Positions 35,147 through 44,674 of a stretch of 64,000 nt of DNA are shown piece after piece (position 1 is the first letter of the stretch; every line of letters starts with the position of its first letter). The notes beneath the pieces were generated by a model. That model saw only the letters and a program-made list of their open reading frames with translations. It searched no databases and had not been told where the DNA came from. Source of the stretch: Microbacterium limosum (lineage in GTDB: Bacteria; Actinomycetota; Actinomycetes; Actinomycetales; Microbacteriaceae); contig NZ_CP137080.1 of the NCBI RefSeq assembly GCF_036324365.1, forward strand, positions 1,612,001 through 1,676,000. Reading direction: 5' to 3'. Both the position numbers and the translations under genes were made by a program.

Positions 35147-36046
35147 TCACCGGGGTTGGGATACCTCTTCCGAGAGCCAGTCCGCGAGGCGCGCCGGGAC
35201 ATCGGTGACGATGCCGTCGACCCCCGCCCGCAGGGCCTCGCGCCACTTCCCGTCGTCGTTGAACGTGTAGACGACCACCCGCATCCCCGCCGCGTGCAGT
35301 TCGTCGATCACCTCGGGCCGCTCCAGCACCTCGCGTCCCGCCGCGATCACCCCCCGCACCCCGAGGGCGCGCGCTGCGCCGACCACGTCGTCGGGCAGCT
35401 GGCGGAGGATGGCGAGCCGCGAGATCACCGTGTTCTGGGAGGCGACGAGCGCGAGGGTGCGGGCGTCGAAGCTCGCGACCGCGACCCGGCGTTCGAGGCC
35501 GTGCCGGGCGATCGTCGCGACGAGCGAGGCGACGGAGTCGGCATCCCACTCCCCCTTCAGCTCCACGAGAGCGCGCAGGGAGGAGGACGCCAGCTCGGCC
35601 AGGAACTCCTCCGCCGTCGGCACGGGCGTTCCGGCGAAGTCGGGCCCGAACCACGACCCGGCATCCAGCCCCCTGATCTGGGCGAGGGTCGACTCGGCCA
35701 CGGCGCCCCGGCCGTCCGTCGTCCGATCGACGGTCGCGTCGTGCATGAGCACGGCGTGACCGTCGGCGGTGAGGGCGATGTCCACCTCGACGTACTCGTA
35801 CCCCGAGGCGATCGCCGCGCGCACGGCGGGCATCGTGTTCTCGGGCGCCCCCTCGGAATCACCCCGGTGCGCCGCGATGAAGGCGGCGTCGCCCGGGTCG
35901 CGCGCCTCGCCGAGCAGCTCGCTGGCGGTCACGGGGGCGCGGGAGGCGCCGAGCGTCGCGACGAGGACCCCCGCGACGACGAGGACGCACATCACGATGA
36001 GTGCGGGCAGCCGCTCGGTGCGGGCGGATACGGCAGGTTCGGGCAT
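35147..36046 (-). CDS. Glycerophosphodiester phosphodiesterase
   Basis: 299 residues: one N-terminal membrane anchor (about 13-35) and an extracytoplasmic GDPD barrel with AHRGDSEGAPENTMPA (catalytic His and metal-binding Glu), VEVDIALTADGHAVLMHD, LVELKGEW and the C-terminal VYTFND. It releases glycerol-3-phosphate from deacylated phospholipids or teichoic-acid units. GGAGGA precedes ATG 36046. The 140-bp AT-rich gap shared with deoC (36047-36186) should contain its promoter. Confidence 0.9.
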   Translation of the reverse strand: MPEPAVSARTERLPALIVMCVLVVAGVLVATLGASRAPVTASELLGEARDPGDAAFIAAHRGDSEGAPENTMPAVRAAIASGYEYVEVDIALTADGHAVLMHDATVDRTTDGRGAVAESTLAQIRGLDAGSWFGPDFAGTPVPTAEEFLAELASSSLRALVELKGEWDADSVASLVATIARHGLERRVAVASFDARTLALVASQNTVISRLAILRQLPDDVVGAARALGVRGVIAAGREVLERPEVIDELHAAGMRVVVYTFNDDGKWREALRAGVDGIVTDVPARLADWLSEEVSQPR

Positions 36047-36186
36047 CGGGCGTGTCCTCCACGGTGACGTCGTCGTCTACGTCGTGCCAGATTACACACA
36101 CCGTTATGCGTTCGTTATATTTTCCGCTCGCACACCCTCGTCCCGGCGGACTGCCCGGGCCTGGCCCCGCGACGTAGGCTTGACGC

Positions 36187-36906
36187 ATGCCCACGGACAT
36201 CACGCAGGAGCAGCTCGCTGCCACGATCGACCACGCGATCCTCAAGCCCGAACTCACCCGCGCAGAGGTGGATGCCGAGCTCGACACGGCCGCCGAGTGG
36301 AGCGTGTTCAGCGTCTGCGTGCGCCCCTCCGATATCGCCTACGCCGTCGCCCGGCTCGAGGGCAGCGGCGTCGCCGTCGGCACCGTCATCGGCTTCCCGC
36401 ACGGCACCACCTCGACGGCCGCGAAGGTCGCGGAAGTCGCGCAGGCCGCGGCCGACGGCGCCGTCGAGTTCGACATGGTGATCAACATCGCCGCGCTGCG
36501 ATCGGGTCTCGACGAGGAGGTCGTGCAGGACATCGCCGCCGTGAAGGAGGCGGCGGGCCAGCACGTGCTGAAGGTGATCCTCGAGACCAGCCTCCTCGAC
36601 GAGGAGCAGATCGCCCGCGGCAGCCGCCTCGCGGAGGAGGCGGGCGCCGACTTCGTGAAGACGTCGACCGGATTCGCGGGCGGCGGCGCGACGGCCGCGC
36701 ACGTCGCGTTGATGCGACGCACGGTCGGGGACACCGTGCAGGTCAAGGCCTCCGGAGGCGTGCGCGGGCTCGACACCGCTCTCGCGATGCTCGACGCGGG
36801 CGCGACGCGCCTGGGCACGAGCGCGAGCGCGACCATCCTCGGCGAGCTCGCCGCCCGTCTCTCGGGCGCCGAGGCGAGCGCTCGCACCGACGAGAGCTCG
36901 TACTAG
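36187..36906 (+). CDS. deoC: Deoxyribose-phosphate aldolase
   Basis: 239 residues, class I aldolase that splits 2-deoxyribose 5-phosphate into glyceraldehyde 3-phosphate and acetaldehyde in nucleoside salvage. Schiff-base Lys158 lies in DFVKTSTGF and the second catalytic Lys187 in VKASGGV. The ATG is 6 nt after TAGGCT (36175-36180), a leaderless-type start. It converges on ribF with a 4-bp overlap. Confidence 0.95.
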   Translation: MPTDITQEQLAATIDHAILKPELTRAEVDAELDTAAEWSVFSVCVRPSDIAYAVARLEGSGVAVGTVIGFPHGTTSTAAKVAEVAQAAADGAVEFDMVINIAALRSGLDEEVVQDIAAVKEAAGQHVLKVILETSLLDEEQIARGSRLAEEAGADFVKTSTGFAGGGATAAHVALMRRTVGDTVQVKASGGVRGLDTALAMLDAGATRLGTSASATILGELAARLSGAEASARTDESSY

Positions 36907-37871
36907 CGGCAGGGCGCCGCCAGCACCTCGCGGGCTCGGACGACGTCGTCCGCCATCTGGACCTTGAGCGCGTCGAGGCCGCGGAAGGCCACCATCCCGC
37001 GGATCCGCTCGACGAACTGAACCTCGACCTCGTGGCCGTAGAGGTCCAGTCCTTCCCGGTCGAGCACGTATGCCTCGACCTGGCGGCGGGTCACGTCGTC
37101 GAACGTGGGGTTGTCCCCCACCGAGATGGCCGCCGGATAGCGCACGCGCGATCCCGCGCGGTGGGCGGAGGTTCCGTCCACGAGCCACCCCGCGTAGACG
37201 CCGTCCGCCGGCACGAAGCCCTCGAGCTCCGGAGTGAGGTTGGCGGTGGGATAGCCCAGCTCGCGACCGCGCTTGGCGCCATGCACGACCTCGCCCCAGA
37301 CGGAGCTCGGGCGGCCCAGCAGCTTGGCCGCATCGGCGACGTCGCCCGCCGCGAGCAGCTCCCTGATCCACGTCGAGGAGACGCGTCGGCCGTGGACGCT
37401 TCGGATATCGGCGATCTCGTCCACGGCGAAGCCGGCCTCGGCGCCCATGCGGCGCAGAAGGGCGACGTCGCCCTTCCCCCCGCGACCGAAGCGGAAGTCG
37501 GTTCCGACGAGAACCGTACGCGCCCGGAGCGCCTCGACGAGCACGCTCTGCACGAACTCCTCCGCGGGCTGCGCCGCGAGGGTCTCGTCGAATCGGAGCA
37601 TGAGCGTGGCATCGATACCCGTCTCCGCCAGCAGCGCGGCCTTCTGCGTCACGCCGAGGAGCGAGGGCGGACACTTCTCCGGAGCGAGGATCGCGAGCGG
37701 ATTGCGGTCGAACGTCACCGCGACGGTGCGGGCGCCCGTGCCCGCGGCATCCACCAGCATGCGCTCGATGATGGCGCGATGACCCGCGTGGAGCCCGTCG
37801 AACTTCCCGATCGCGACGACCGTCTCCCCGAAGTCGGCAGGCACCTCGGAGGGGTCGTGGAAGAGGATCAC
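36903..37871 (-). CDS. ribF: Bifunctional riboflavin kinase / FAD synthetase
   Basis: 322 residues. The N-terminal nucleotidyltransferase has AIGKFDGLHAGHRAII, VTFDRNP and GTDFRFGRGGKGD. The C-terminal kinase domain has GRELGYPTANL and ISVGDNPTF. It makes FMN and FAD from riboflavin. I start at GTG 37871, which overlaps the stop of the upstream membrane protein (GTGA). It normally sits between truB and rpsO; here two membrane-protein genes separate it from truB. Confidence 0.95.
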   Translation of the reverse strand: MILFHDPSEVPADFGETVVAIGKFDGLHAGHRAIIERMLVDAAGTGARTVAVTFDRNPLAILAPEKCPPSLLGVTQKAALLAETGIDATLMLRFDETLAAQPAEEFVQSVLVEALRARTVLVGTDFRFGRGGKGDVALLRRMGAEAGFAVDEIADIRSVHGRRVSSTWIRELLAAGDVADAAKLLGRPSSVWGEVVHGAKRGRELGYPTANLTPELEGFVPADGVYAGWLVDGTSAHRAGSRVRYPAAISVGDNPTFDDVTRRQVEAYVLDREGLDLYGHEVEVQFVERIRGMVAFRGLDALKVQMADDVVRAREVLAAPCR

Positions 37872-38317
37872 GAGCCCGCCACCGTCAGCTGCGCCCCGGG
37901 GACGCGGCTCGTTCGCGGCGGGTGCGCCACGAGCCACCACAGACCGAAGAATGGCAGCACGAGCGGGATGAACAGATACCCGTAGCCGAAGACGGACCAG
38001 ACGCTCGGATGCCGGAACAGCTCGGGCAGCGTGAGGCTCAGGGTGCCCACGACGATCACGCCGACCAGCTCGAAGCCGATCGCGACCCAGGCGATGAGGT
38101 ACCAGGCGCGAGTACCCGCGAAGACCAGCGCCAGCGTGGCGACGATGTAGACGACGGCGGCCGCGGCGGAGAGGGAGTACGCCAGCGGCGCCTCCTCGAA
38201 GCGCTCGGCGATCTGGACGAACGAGCGGCCCGTGGCGGCGAGGGCCATGACGGCGTAGACGATGACGAGGACGCGGCCGACGCCGGTCATGCGACGGGAG
38301 GGGTGGGACGAGGTCAT
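37868..38317 (-). CDS. Hypothetical four-helix membrane protein
   Basis: 149 residues with four hydrophobic segments separated by short charged loops; a PxFGLWWLVAHPPR stretch ends the last one. No family recognised. It overlaps ribF by 4 bp (GTGA), so the two are co-translated. TAGGAT lies 9 nt upstream of the ATG. Confidence 0.7.
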   Translation of the reverse strand: MTSSHPSRRMTGVGRVLVIVYAVMALAATGRSFVQIAERFEEAPLAYSLSAAAAVVYIVATLALVFAGTRAWYLIAWVAIGFELVGVIVVGTLSLTLPELFRHPSVWSVFGYGYLFIPLVLPFFGLWWLVAHPPRTSRVPGAQLTVAGS

Positions 38318-38363
38318 GACGGGACAATCCTAGGCCGGATCCCGCGTGCGATCCGCCGCCCGA

Positions 38364-38732
38364 TCACGCGACCTGCACCATCCAGATGACGTGCATGCGC
38401 CACACCATGACCGCGATGGAGAGCGCGACGATCCCCATGATCACGGTGCTCCACCGACTGCGCTCGATGAGCGCCCACGCGACGCCTCCCAGCGGCAGCA
38501 GCACCGCCGAGACGAGATACACCCAGAACTCGAGGATGCTGCCCGTGGGCGGGTTCCCCGCGAGGGGCGCGATGATCGCGATCACCACCTGGACGATCAG
38601 AAGCACCTCGATCAGCGCGAGCGACCCCACCGTGAGATCGCTCGGTCGTCGCCCGGCCAGGCCGGCGATGACGCACAGCAGCCCCGCCACGACCGCCACC
38701 GCGACCTGTGCGATGGTCACTCCCAGGATCAT
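38364..38732 (-). CDS. Hypothetical four-helix membrane protein
   Basis: 122 residues, almost entirely four membrane helices (for example VAVAVVAGLLCVIAGLAG). No family recognised. Its ATG overlaps the truB stop (ATGA, 38729-38732), so it is translated from the truB message. Confidence 0.72.
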   Translation of the reverse strand: MILGVTIAQVAVAVVAGLLCVIAGLAGRRPSDLTVGSLALIEVLLIVQVVIAIIAPLAGNPPTGSILEFWVYLVSAVLLPLGGVAWALIERSRWSTVIMGIVALSIAVMVWRMHVIWMVQVA

Positions 38733-39652
38733 CCCGGCTCTCCCGTCCCGCTCGTCGCCCGCCCCGGATCGGGCAGGTTCATGACGCTCTTGATGTCGGA
38801 TCCGCGCGCCTCGACCACTCCGACGAGCAACCCGGCCGGATCGATCGCGGCCCGCAGGCCTCCCCCCAGGCGGCTCGACGCGCCCGCCAGGCGCTTGCCC
38901 TGCCGCAGATCGCGCGCCTCCTCGGCGGACACGTCCAGGCGGCCCAGCACCCGGGCGCCGACCGTGGCGGGATCGATCGGGAGCGCCGAGTCCAGAGCGT
39001 CGACCCGCACGGCATCGTCGACCGAGAAGGCCCCGACACGGGTCCGGCGCAGCGCCGTCAGATGGCCGCCGACCCCGAGGGCGGCGCCGAGGTCACGGGC
39101 GAGCGCGCGGATGTACGTACCGCTGGAGCAGTCAACGACGACGTCCAGCTCGATGCCGTCGGGAACCCGCCGTGCGGCACCCGCATCGAACCGGGAGACC
39201 GTGACCTCGCGGGCCTCGAGCACGACGTCCTCGCCGGCCCGAGCGAGGTCGTAGGCGCGCCGTCCGGCCACCTTGATCGCCGACACGCGGCTGGGCACCT
39301 GGGAGATGCGTCCCGTGAGCGACGCGACCCCGGCGGCGATCGCCGCGTCGGAGACGGCGTCCAGGGACGAGTGATCCGCGCGCCCGGTGACCTCGCCATC
39401 GGCGTCGTCGCTGTCGGTCGTCACGCCGAGCAGGATGGTCGCGTGGTAGGTCTTGTCGAGGCCCACGACGAAGGTGAGCAGTCGGGTCGCGGCTTCGACC
39501 CCGAGCACGAGGAGGCCCGTCGCCATGGGATCGAGCGTGCCGGCGTGGCCGATCTTGCGGGTGCCGAAGGCACGGCGCGCCCGCGCGACGACGTCGTGGC
39601 TCGTCATCCCGCCCGCCTTGTCGACCAGCACCACCCCGGCAGCCGGCGCCAT
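38729..39652 (-). CDS. truB: tRNA pseudouridine55 synthase
   Basis: 307 residues. Catalytic Asp41 is in KIGHAGTLDPMATGLL, and the TruB stretches DKTYHATILLGVTTDSDD, SQVPSRVSAIKVAGRRAYDLAR and SSGTYIRALARDLG all match. It makes the invariant pseudouridine at tRNA position 55. The ATG shares its A with the TGA of the upstream kinase gene (TGATG). Confidence 0.96.
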   Translation of the reverse strand: MAPAAGVVLVDKAGGMTSHDVVARARRAFGTRKIGHAGTLDPMATGLLVLGVEAATRLLTFVVGLDKTYHATILLGVTTDSDDADGEVTGRADHSSLDAVSDAAIAAGVASLTGRISQVPSRVSAIKVAGRRAYDLARAGEDVVLEAREVTVSRFDAGAARRVPDGIELDVVVDCSSGTYIRALARDLGAALGVGGHLTALRRTRVGAFSVDDAVRVDALDSALPIDPATVGARVLGRLDVSAEEARDLRQGKRLAGASSRLGGGLRAAIDPAGLLVGVVEARGSDIKSVMNLPDPGRATSGTGEPG

Positions 39653-40338
39653 CAGGCGCTCCCCGTGAGGACGCGGCGCGGGGACTCGGGGTCGGTGTTG
39701 TCGATGACCGCCGCGGCGCGGTTGCGCGGATCGACCTCTGCCATGTACGACTCCTGACCTCGGCGACGGTAGCGGTTGCCCGGCGCGTCGGGGTCCGGAT
39801 CGGAGCCGTCCCGCAGGGCCATCCGCGCGGAGGCGACATCGGGCGGCGTATCGAGCCAGACCGACCAGTCCCAGATGTCCGCCAGCTGCGGGCGATGCAG
39901 GAAGACGCCGTCGACGACGAGCACCGCATCCGCGGGCCCCGTCACCCAGCGCGCCTCTACGGGCGCGTCGCGCACCGCATCCCACGCCGCGAGCTGGAAG
40001 CCGATGGATGCCGCGGTGCGGCTTCCCTCGCGGAACGGGTCGATCAGCACCCGGCGGAAGCTGCTGTAGTCGTAGGAGTCCTCGTATCGGCCCCGCCCCG
40101 AATCCTCTCCCCGGGTCGGACGCTCGGCCCGGGGGCGGTGGAAGCCCTCGATCGATGCACGGAAGACGTCCGTCCCCTCCTCGGCGAAGGCCTCCGCCAA
40201 GCCGTCGGCGAAGATCGTCTTGCCGGCGCCGTCGACGCCGTCGACCGCCAGGACGACACGGCCGCGCGGGCATCGGGCCCGCACCTCGTCGCGCAGCGCC
40301 CGCAGCACACTCGTGCGGGCGGTGACGGGCAGGCGCAT
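39652..40338 (-). CDS. Uridine-kinase-like P-loop kinase
   Basis: 228 residues. Walker A loop GVDGAGKT (34-41), then EGFHRPRAERPTRG, YDYSSFRRVLIDPF and VLVVDGVFLHRP, the order found in uridine kinase and related nucleoside/pantothenate kinases. Substrate not proven. Start by the TAGGCT box 7 nt upstream (leaderless type), back to back with mutY. Confidence 0.82.
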   Translation of the reverse strand: MRLPVTARTSVLRALRDEVRARCPRGRVVLAVDGVDGAGKTIFADGLAEAFAEEGTDVFRASIEGFHRPRAERPTRGEDSGRGRYEDSYDYSSFRRVLIDPFREGSRTAASIGFQLAAWDAVRDAPVEARWVTGPADAVLVVDGVFLHRPQLADIWDWSVWLDTPPDVASARMALRDGSDPDPDAPGNRYRRRGQESYMAEVDPRNRAAAVIDNTDPESPRRVLTGSA

Positions 40339-40381
40339 GGGCTCCAGCCTACGCGCGCCGGGTCGCCGTAGGCTTGCGTCC
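40339..40381. promoter_or_regulatory. Back-to-back leaderless promoters, kinase and mutY genes
   Basis: Two TAGGCT boxes face away from each other: one on the minus strand 7 nt before ATG 40338, the other at 40369-40374 on the plus strand 7 nt before GTG 40382. Confidence 0.65.
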
Positions 40382-41314
40382 GTGCCTGCGCCGCTTCCGC
40401 CCCTCGTCCTCAACGAGTGGTTCCGGCGCAGCGCCCGCGACCTCCCCTGGCGACGACCCGGCTTCGGCGCCTGGGGAATCCTCGTCAGCGAATTCATGCT
40501 GCAGCAGACACCGGTGACGCGCGTCATCCCCCGCCTGGAGGCGTGGCTGCGCACCTGGCCCTCCCCCGCAGCACTCGCCGCCGCCACGCCGGCCGACGCC
40601 GTCCGGGAATGGGCGAACCTCGGCTATCCGCGACGCGCGATCTGGCTGCACCGCGCCGCGGGCGAGATCGCCACGCGACACGCAGGGCGGGTGCCCGACG
40701 ACGTCGAGCATCTCCTGGCACTCACCGGCATCGGCGACTACACGGCGCGGGCGGTCGCCGTCTTCGCCTACGGCAAACGCGAGCCGGTGGTCGACACGAA
40801 CACACGGCGGGTCATCGCGAGGGCCGTGCAGGGACGATCCCAGCCGGGGCCGCCGTCGCGAGGCGACCTCGCCGCGATGGCCGCGCTCCTGCCGGAAGAC
40901 GACCGCGAGTCGGCCGTCTTCAACGCCGCGATGATGGAGCTCGGCGCCGTGATCTGCACGGCACGCGCTCCGCGATGCGGCGAATGCCCGCTCCTCGACG
41001 CATGCGCCTGGGTCGGTGCAGGCAGGCCCGACACGGGAGACCTGCGGAGGAAGCAGGCGCGCTACGAGGGCAGCGACCGGCAGGCGCGGGGGGCCGTCCT
41101 CCGCGCGCTGCGGGCGGCCCCGAGGCACGAGGCCAGGACCGAACACGTCGTCCCCGACTGGCCCGACGCGGCGCAGCGCGACCGAGCGATCGTCTCGCTC
41201 GTCGACGACGGACTCATCGAGGCCTTCGACGACCTCATCCGCCTTCCCGGCGGCGGACCTCAGGCGTCGTCGTCCTCGGAGTCGTCGGAATCGGCGTCGC
41301 GCGCCGGCAGATAG
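40382..41314 (+). CDS. mutY: A/G-specific adenine glycosylase
   Basis: 310 residues. Removes adenine mispaired with 8-oxoguanine. Catalytic Glu37 is in SEFMLQQTPVTRV, the helix-hairpin-helix is LTGIGDYTARAV, the catalytic Asp is in PVVDTNTRRV, and the four iron-sulfur cysteines are in ICTARAPRCGECPLLDAC. The C-terminal NUDIX-like 8-oxoG-recognition domain of E. coli MutY is absent, a common actinobacterial form. The last 18 codons run antisense through the end of rbfA (55-bp overlap). Confidence 0.93.
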   Translation: MPAPLPPLVLNEWFRRSARDLPWRRPGFGAWGILVSEFMLQQTPVTRVIPRLEAWLRTWPSPAALAAATPADAVREWANLGYPRRAIWLHRAAGEIATRHAGRVPDDVEHLLALTGIGDYTARAVAVFAYGKREPVVDTNTRRVIARAVQGRSQPGPPSRGDLAAMAALLPEDDRESAVFNAAMMELGAVICTARAPRCGECPLLDACAWVGAGRPDTGDLRRKQARYEGSDRQARGAVLRALRAAPRHEARTEHVVPDWPDAAQRDRAIVSLVDDGLIEAFDDLIRLPGGGPQASSSSESSESASRAGR

Positions 41315-41715
41315 GGGTCGGCGTCGCCGGCGAAGTTCGCCGTCGCGGCGATCCCTGCGACGGCCGCATCGCGCTCCCGCGCCTCGCGCAGCAGCTCCTC
41401 GATGTGCCCGGCGTTCTCCGGCAGGGCATCGGCGATGAACTCCAGGGTGGGTACGAGGCGGACGTTCAGCTGACGACCCACCTCGCTGCGAAGCATGCCG
41501 GTCGCCGACCGCAGCGCGTCACCGGTGGACGCGCGCTCCTCGTCCGTGCCGAGCACCGTGTAGAAGACGCTCGCGTGCTGCAGGTCGCCCGTCACCCGCA
41601 CGTCCGTGATCGTGACGAAGCCCAGGCGGGGGTCGCGCAGACCGCGGTCGAGCCGCTCCGCGATGATCACCCGGATCCGATCGGCCAGCCGTGCCGCCCG
41701 TGCATGATCCACCAT
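41260..41715 (-). CDS. rbfA: Ribosome-binding factor A
   Basis: 151 residues. Helps 16S 5'-end maturation on the 30S subunit. DRIRVIIAERLDRGLRDPRL, VTITDVRVTGDLQHASVFYT and LRSEVGRQLNVRLVPTLEF are the single KH-type domain. An acidic tail (DADSDDSEDDDA) is encoded in the stretch shared antisense with mutY. GGAGCAGGAG precedes the ATG. Its -10 box TAGGCT (41773-41778 on the complement) lies at the foot of the infB terminator, so rbfA has its own promoter. Confidence 0.94.
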   Translation of the reverse strand: MVDHARAARLADRIRVIIAERLDRGLRDPRLGFVTITDVRVTGDLQHASVFYTVLGTDEERASTGDALRSATGMLRSEVGRQLNVRLVPTLEFIADALPENAGHIEELLREARERDAAVAGIAATANFAGDADPYLPARDADSDDSEDDDA

Positions 41716-41777
41716 GTCTCCTGCTCCTCACCGCCCGGCGCGCCTGCGCCCGGCCTTCGCCTCAACTGCTCAAGCCT

Positions 41778-41817
41778 ACGCACAGCGGCGGATGCCGAAG
41801 CATCCGCCGCTGTGCGT
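41778..41817 (-). terminator. infB terminator
   Basis: A perfect 18-bp stem (ACGCACAGCGGCGGATGC at 41778-41795, complement at 41800-41817) with a CGAA tetraloop, 11 nt past the infB stop. The stem ends in GGATGC/GCATCC. Confidence 0.88.
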
Positions 41818-41828
41818 CATACCGGGGG

Positions 41829-44618
41829 TCAGCCCCGAGGCTTCTCGACCATCTCCGTGGTCTCGATCTCGTCGCCGACCCGGATGTCGTTGAATTTGCC
41901 GAGACCGATACCGGCCTCGTAGTCCGTGCGCACCTCGGTGACGTCGTCCTTGAAGCGACGCAGCGACTCGATGGCCAGGCCATCGGCGAGCACGACACCC
42001 TCGCGGATGACGCGCGCCTTCGCGTTGCGCGTGATGGTTCCGCTGCGAACGATGACACCGGCGATGTTGCCGAACTTCGAGGAACGGAACACCTCGCGGA
42101 TCTCGGCGACACCCGACTGCACCTCTTCGAACTCCGGCTTGAGCATGCCCTTGAGCGACTGCTCCACGTCGTCGATCGCGTTGTAGATGACCGAGTAGAA
42201 GCGGATGTCCACGCCTTCGCGCGCGGCGCGCTCGCGCGCCTTCGTGTCGGGGCGGACGTTGAACCCGATGATGATCGCGTTGTCGATCGTCGCGAGGTTC
42301 ACGTCGGACTCCGTCACCGCACCGACACCGCGGTGGATGATGCGCAGCTGAACCGAGTCGTCGACCTCGATCTTGAGCAGCGACTCCTCGAGCGCCTCGA
42401 CGGCACCCGAGACGTCGCCCTTGATGATGAGGTTGAGCGACTCGACCTTGCCCTCTTCGAGAGCGCGGGTGAAGTCCTCCAGCGAGATCCGCTTGCGCGC
42501 CTTGGCGAGAGCGGCGTTGCGCTCCGCGGCCTCGCGCTTCTCAGCGATCTGACGCGCGAGACGGTCCTCCTCCGTGACGAGAAAGGTGTCACCGGCGCGC
42601 GGCACCGAGTTCAGACCCTGCACCTGCACCGGACGCGACGGAGCGGCCTCGGTGACGGCCTCGCCGTTCTCGTCCATCATGGCCCGCACGCGGCCGTACG
42701 CCGTGCCGGCCACGATCGCGTCGCCGACACGCAGGGTTCCGGACTGGATCAGCACGGTCGCGACCGAGCCGCGGCCCTTGTCGAGCTTGGCCTCGATCGC
42801 CACACCACGGGCCGCCTTGTTCGGGTTGGCCGTGAGGTCCAGGCCCGCGTCGGCCGTCAGAAGCACCGCGTCGAGCAGCTCCTGGATGCCCTGGCCCTTT
42901 ATGGCCGAGACATCGACGAACATGACGTCGCCGCCGTACTCCTCCGCCACGAGCCCGTACTCGGTGAGCTGCTGGCGCACCTTGCTGGGATTCGCGTCGG
43001 GCTTGTCGACCTTGTTGACCGCGACCACGATCGGCACGTCGGCCGCCTGCGCGTGGTTGAGCGCCTCGACGGTCTGAGGCATGATGCCGTCGTCCGCCGC
43101 GACCACGAGGATCGCGAGGTCGGTGACCTGCGCGCCTCGGGCACGCATGGCCGTGAAGGCCTCGTGACCCGGCGTGTCGATGAACGTGACGGCGCGCTCG
43201 ACGCCGTCGTGCTCGGTCCACACCTGGTAGGCGCCGATGTGCTGCGTGATGCCGCCGGCCTCTCCCGCGACCACGTTGGCGTTGCGGATCGCGTCGAGAA
43301 GACGCGTCTTTCCGTGGTCGACGTGTCCCATGACGGTGACGACGGGGGGACGGATCTCGAGATCCTCCTCGTTCTCCGCCTCGAGCTCCGCCTCGAGGTC
43401 GAGACCGAAGCTCTCGAGGAGCTCCTTGTCCTCGTCCTCGGGCGAGACCATCTGAATCTTGTAGCCCAGCTCCTCGCCGAGGACCTCGAAGGTGGCCTCG
43501 TCGAGCGACTCCGTCGCGGTCGCCATCTCACCCAGGTTGAACAGGATGGTGACGAGCGTGCCGGGCTGCACCGTGTAGCCCGTGATGTTCTCGATCTTGT
43601 CCGCGAAGTCGGAGATCGACGCACCGCGACGCATGCGGATGACCTGCCCGTTGCCCCGCTGGACGTTGACGCCGCCGACCGACGGCGCGTCCCTCATCTC
43701 GAACTCTTGACGCTTCGCCCTGCGCGACTTGCGCTGCTTGGACTTGCCGCCTCCCTTGCCGAAGGCACCGGCGGTGCCACCGCCGGGCCCGCGGCCGCGT
43801 CCGCCACCGCCACCGGGACGACCCGCGAAACCACCGCCGGGACGACCCGCGAAGCCACCGCCGCCGGCACCGGGGCCGCCGCCGCCGGGACGACCGGGAC
43901 CGCCGGGACGCTGCTGGAACGGCGCGCCGGGACGACCGCCGCCACCGCCGGGACGACCCGCCCCGCCGGGACGCGGCGCACCGGGGCGCGGGGCGCCCGG
44001 GCGCGGCGCCTGGGGCCGCGGGATGTTCCCCGGCGTGGGCCGCTGACCCATCCCCTGCTGCGAGGCGAACGGGTTGTTGCCCGGACGGGGGCCCGCGGGA
44101 CGCTGCCCCATCCCCTGCTGCGAGGCGAACGGGTTGTTGCCCGGCCGGGGCGCGCCGGGGCGGGGTCCGCCCGGCTTGGGCGCCGAATCGGACGGAGCGG
44201 ACTCCGAGGATCCCGACTCGGACGGAGCCTGGGATAGAGCGGTCTCCGAGGGAGCGGGGCCGGATGCCGCGGGGGCCGCGGGGGCGGGCGCAGCGGGCGC
44301 CGGCGTCGGTGCGGCATCGGCCACCGGCGCCTGAGCCGCGGGCGCGGCCGGGGTCGCTGCGGGAGCGCTCGGGCGGGCGGGCGCCGGGCGAGCGGGGCCG
44401 GGGCGACCGGCCGGGCGCGCGGGCGCCGGGGCCGAGGACGCGCCCTGCGGCGACCCGTCGGCCTGCAGCGCAGCGCGGAGCTTGCGAGCCACGGGGGGCT
44501 CGATGGTGGACGACGGGCTCTTGACGAACTCGCCGAGTTCCTTCAGCTTGGCCAGAGCGACCTTGCTGTCGACGCCGAGTTCTGAAGCGATCTCGTGCAC
44601 GCGTGGTTTGGCAGCCAC
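41829..44618 (-). CDS. infB: Translation initiation factor IF-2
   Basis: 929 residues. An IF2N head ([21 protein letters not shown]) is followed by a long Ala/Pro/Gly/Arg-rich region (about 50-300), a second IF2N-like stretch, and the GTPase: [33 protein letters not shown] and VAVNKVDKP, then the C-terminal fMet-tRNA domain. The low-complexity region contains a perfect 20-residue tandem repeat. It is much longer than E. coli IF2 only in that region, as usual for actinobacteria. Confidence 0.97.
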   Translation of the reverse strand: MAAKPRVHEIASELGVDSKVALAKLKELGEFVKSPSSTIEPPVARKLRAALQADGSPQGASSAPAPARPAGRPGPARPAPARPSAPAATPAAPAAQAPVADAAPTPAPAAPAPAAPAASGPAPSETALSQAPSESGSSESAPSDSAPKPGGPRPGAPRPGNNPFASQQGMGQRPAGPRPGNNPFASQQGMGQRPTPGNIPRPQAPRPGAPRPGAPRPGGAGRPGGGGGRPGAPFQQRPGGPGRPGGGGPGAGGGGFAGRPGGGFAGRPGGGGGRGRGPGGGTAGAFGKGGGKSKQRKSRRAKRQEFEMRDAPSVGGVNVQRGNGQVIRMRRGASISDFADKIENITGYTVQPGTLVTILFNLGEMATATESLDEATFEVLGEELGYKIQMVSPEDEDKELLESFGLDLEAELEAENEEDLEIRPPVVTVMGHVDHGKTRLLDAIRNANVVAGEAGGITQHIGAYQVWTEHDGVERAVTFIDTPGHEAFTAMRARGAQVTDLAILVVAADDGIMPQTVEALNHAQAADVPIVVAVNKVDKPDANPSKVRQQLTEYGLVAEEYGGDVMFVDVSAIKGQGIQELLDAVLLTADAGLDLTANPNKAARGVAIEAKLDKGRGSVATVLIQSGTLRVGDAIVAGTAYGRVRAMMDENGEAVTEAAPSRPVQVQGLNSVPRAGDTFLVTEEDRLARQIAEKREAAERNAALAKARKRISLEDFTRALEEGKVESLNLIIKGDVSGAVEALEESLLKIEVDDSVQLRIIHRGVGAVTESDVNLATIDNAIIIGFNVRPDTKARERAAREGVDIRFYSVIYNAIDDVEQSLKGMLKPEFEEVQSGVAEIREVFRSSKFGNIAGVIVRSGTITRNAKARVIREGVVLADGLAIESLRRFKDDVTEVRTDYEAGIGLGKFNDIRVGDEIETTEMVEKPRG
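44041..44160 (-). repeat. 60-bp tandem repeat inside infB
   Basis: 44041-44084 and 44101-44144 are identical except at one base, a period of exactly 60 bp. It encodes two copies of [17 protein letters not shown] in the disordered region, so copy changes would stay in frame. Confidence 0.92.
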
Positions 44619-44674
44619 AAATTCTCCTGTCTGAGTCCACCCAGACAGGGCAGACCGTTAGTCGCGGACGGGTC

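Noticed and set aside
36080..36120. GTTAT-type direct repeats in the gdpD-deoC gap as a PHO box
   Set aside because: The 11-nt spacing is suggestive, but the units lack the GTTCA core seen at 25733-25776, so this is more likely just AT-rich promoter DNA.
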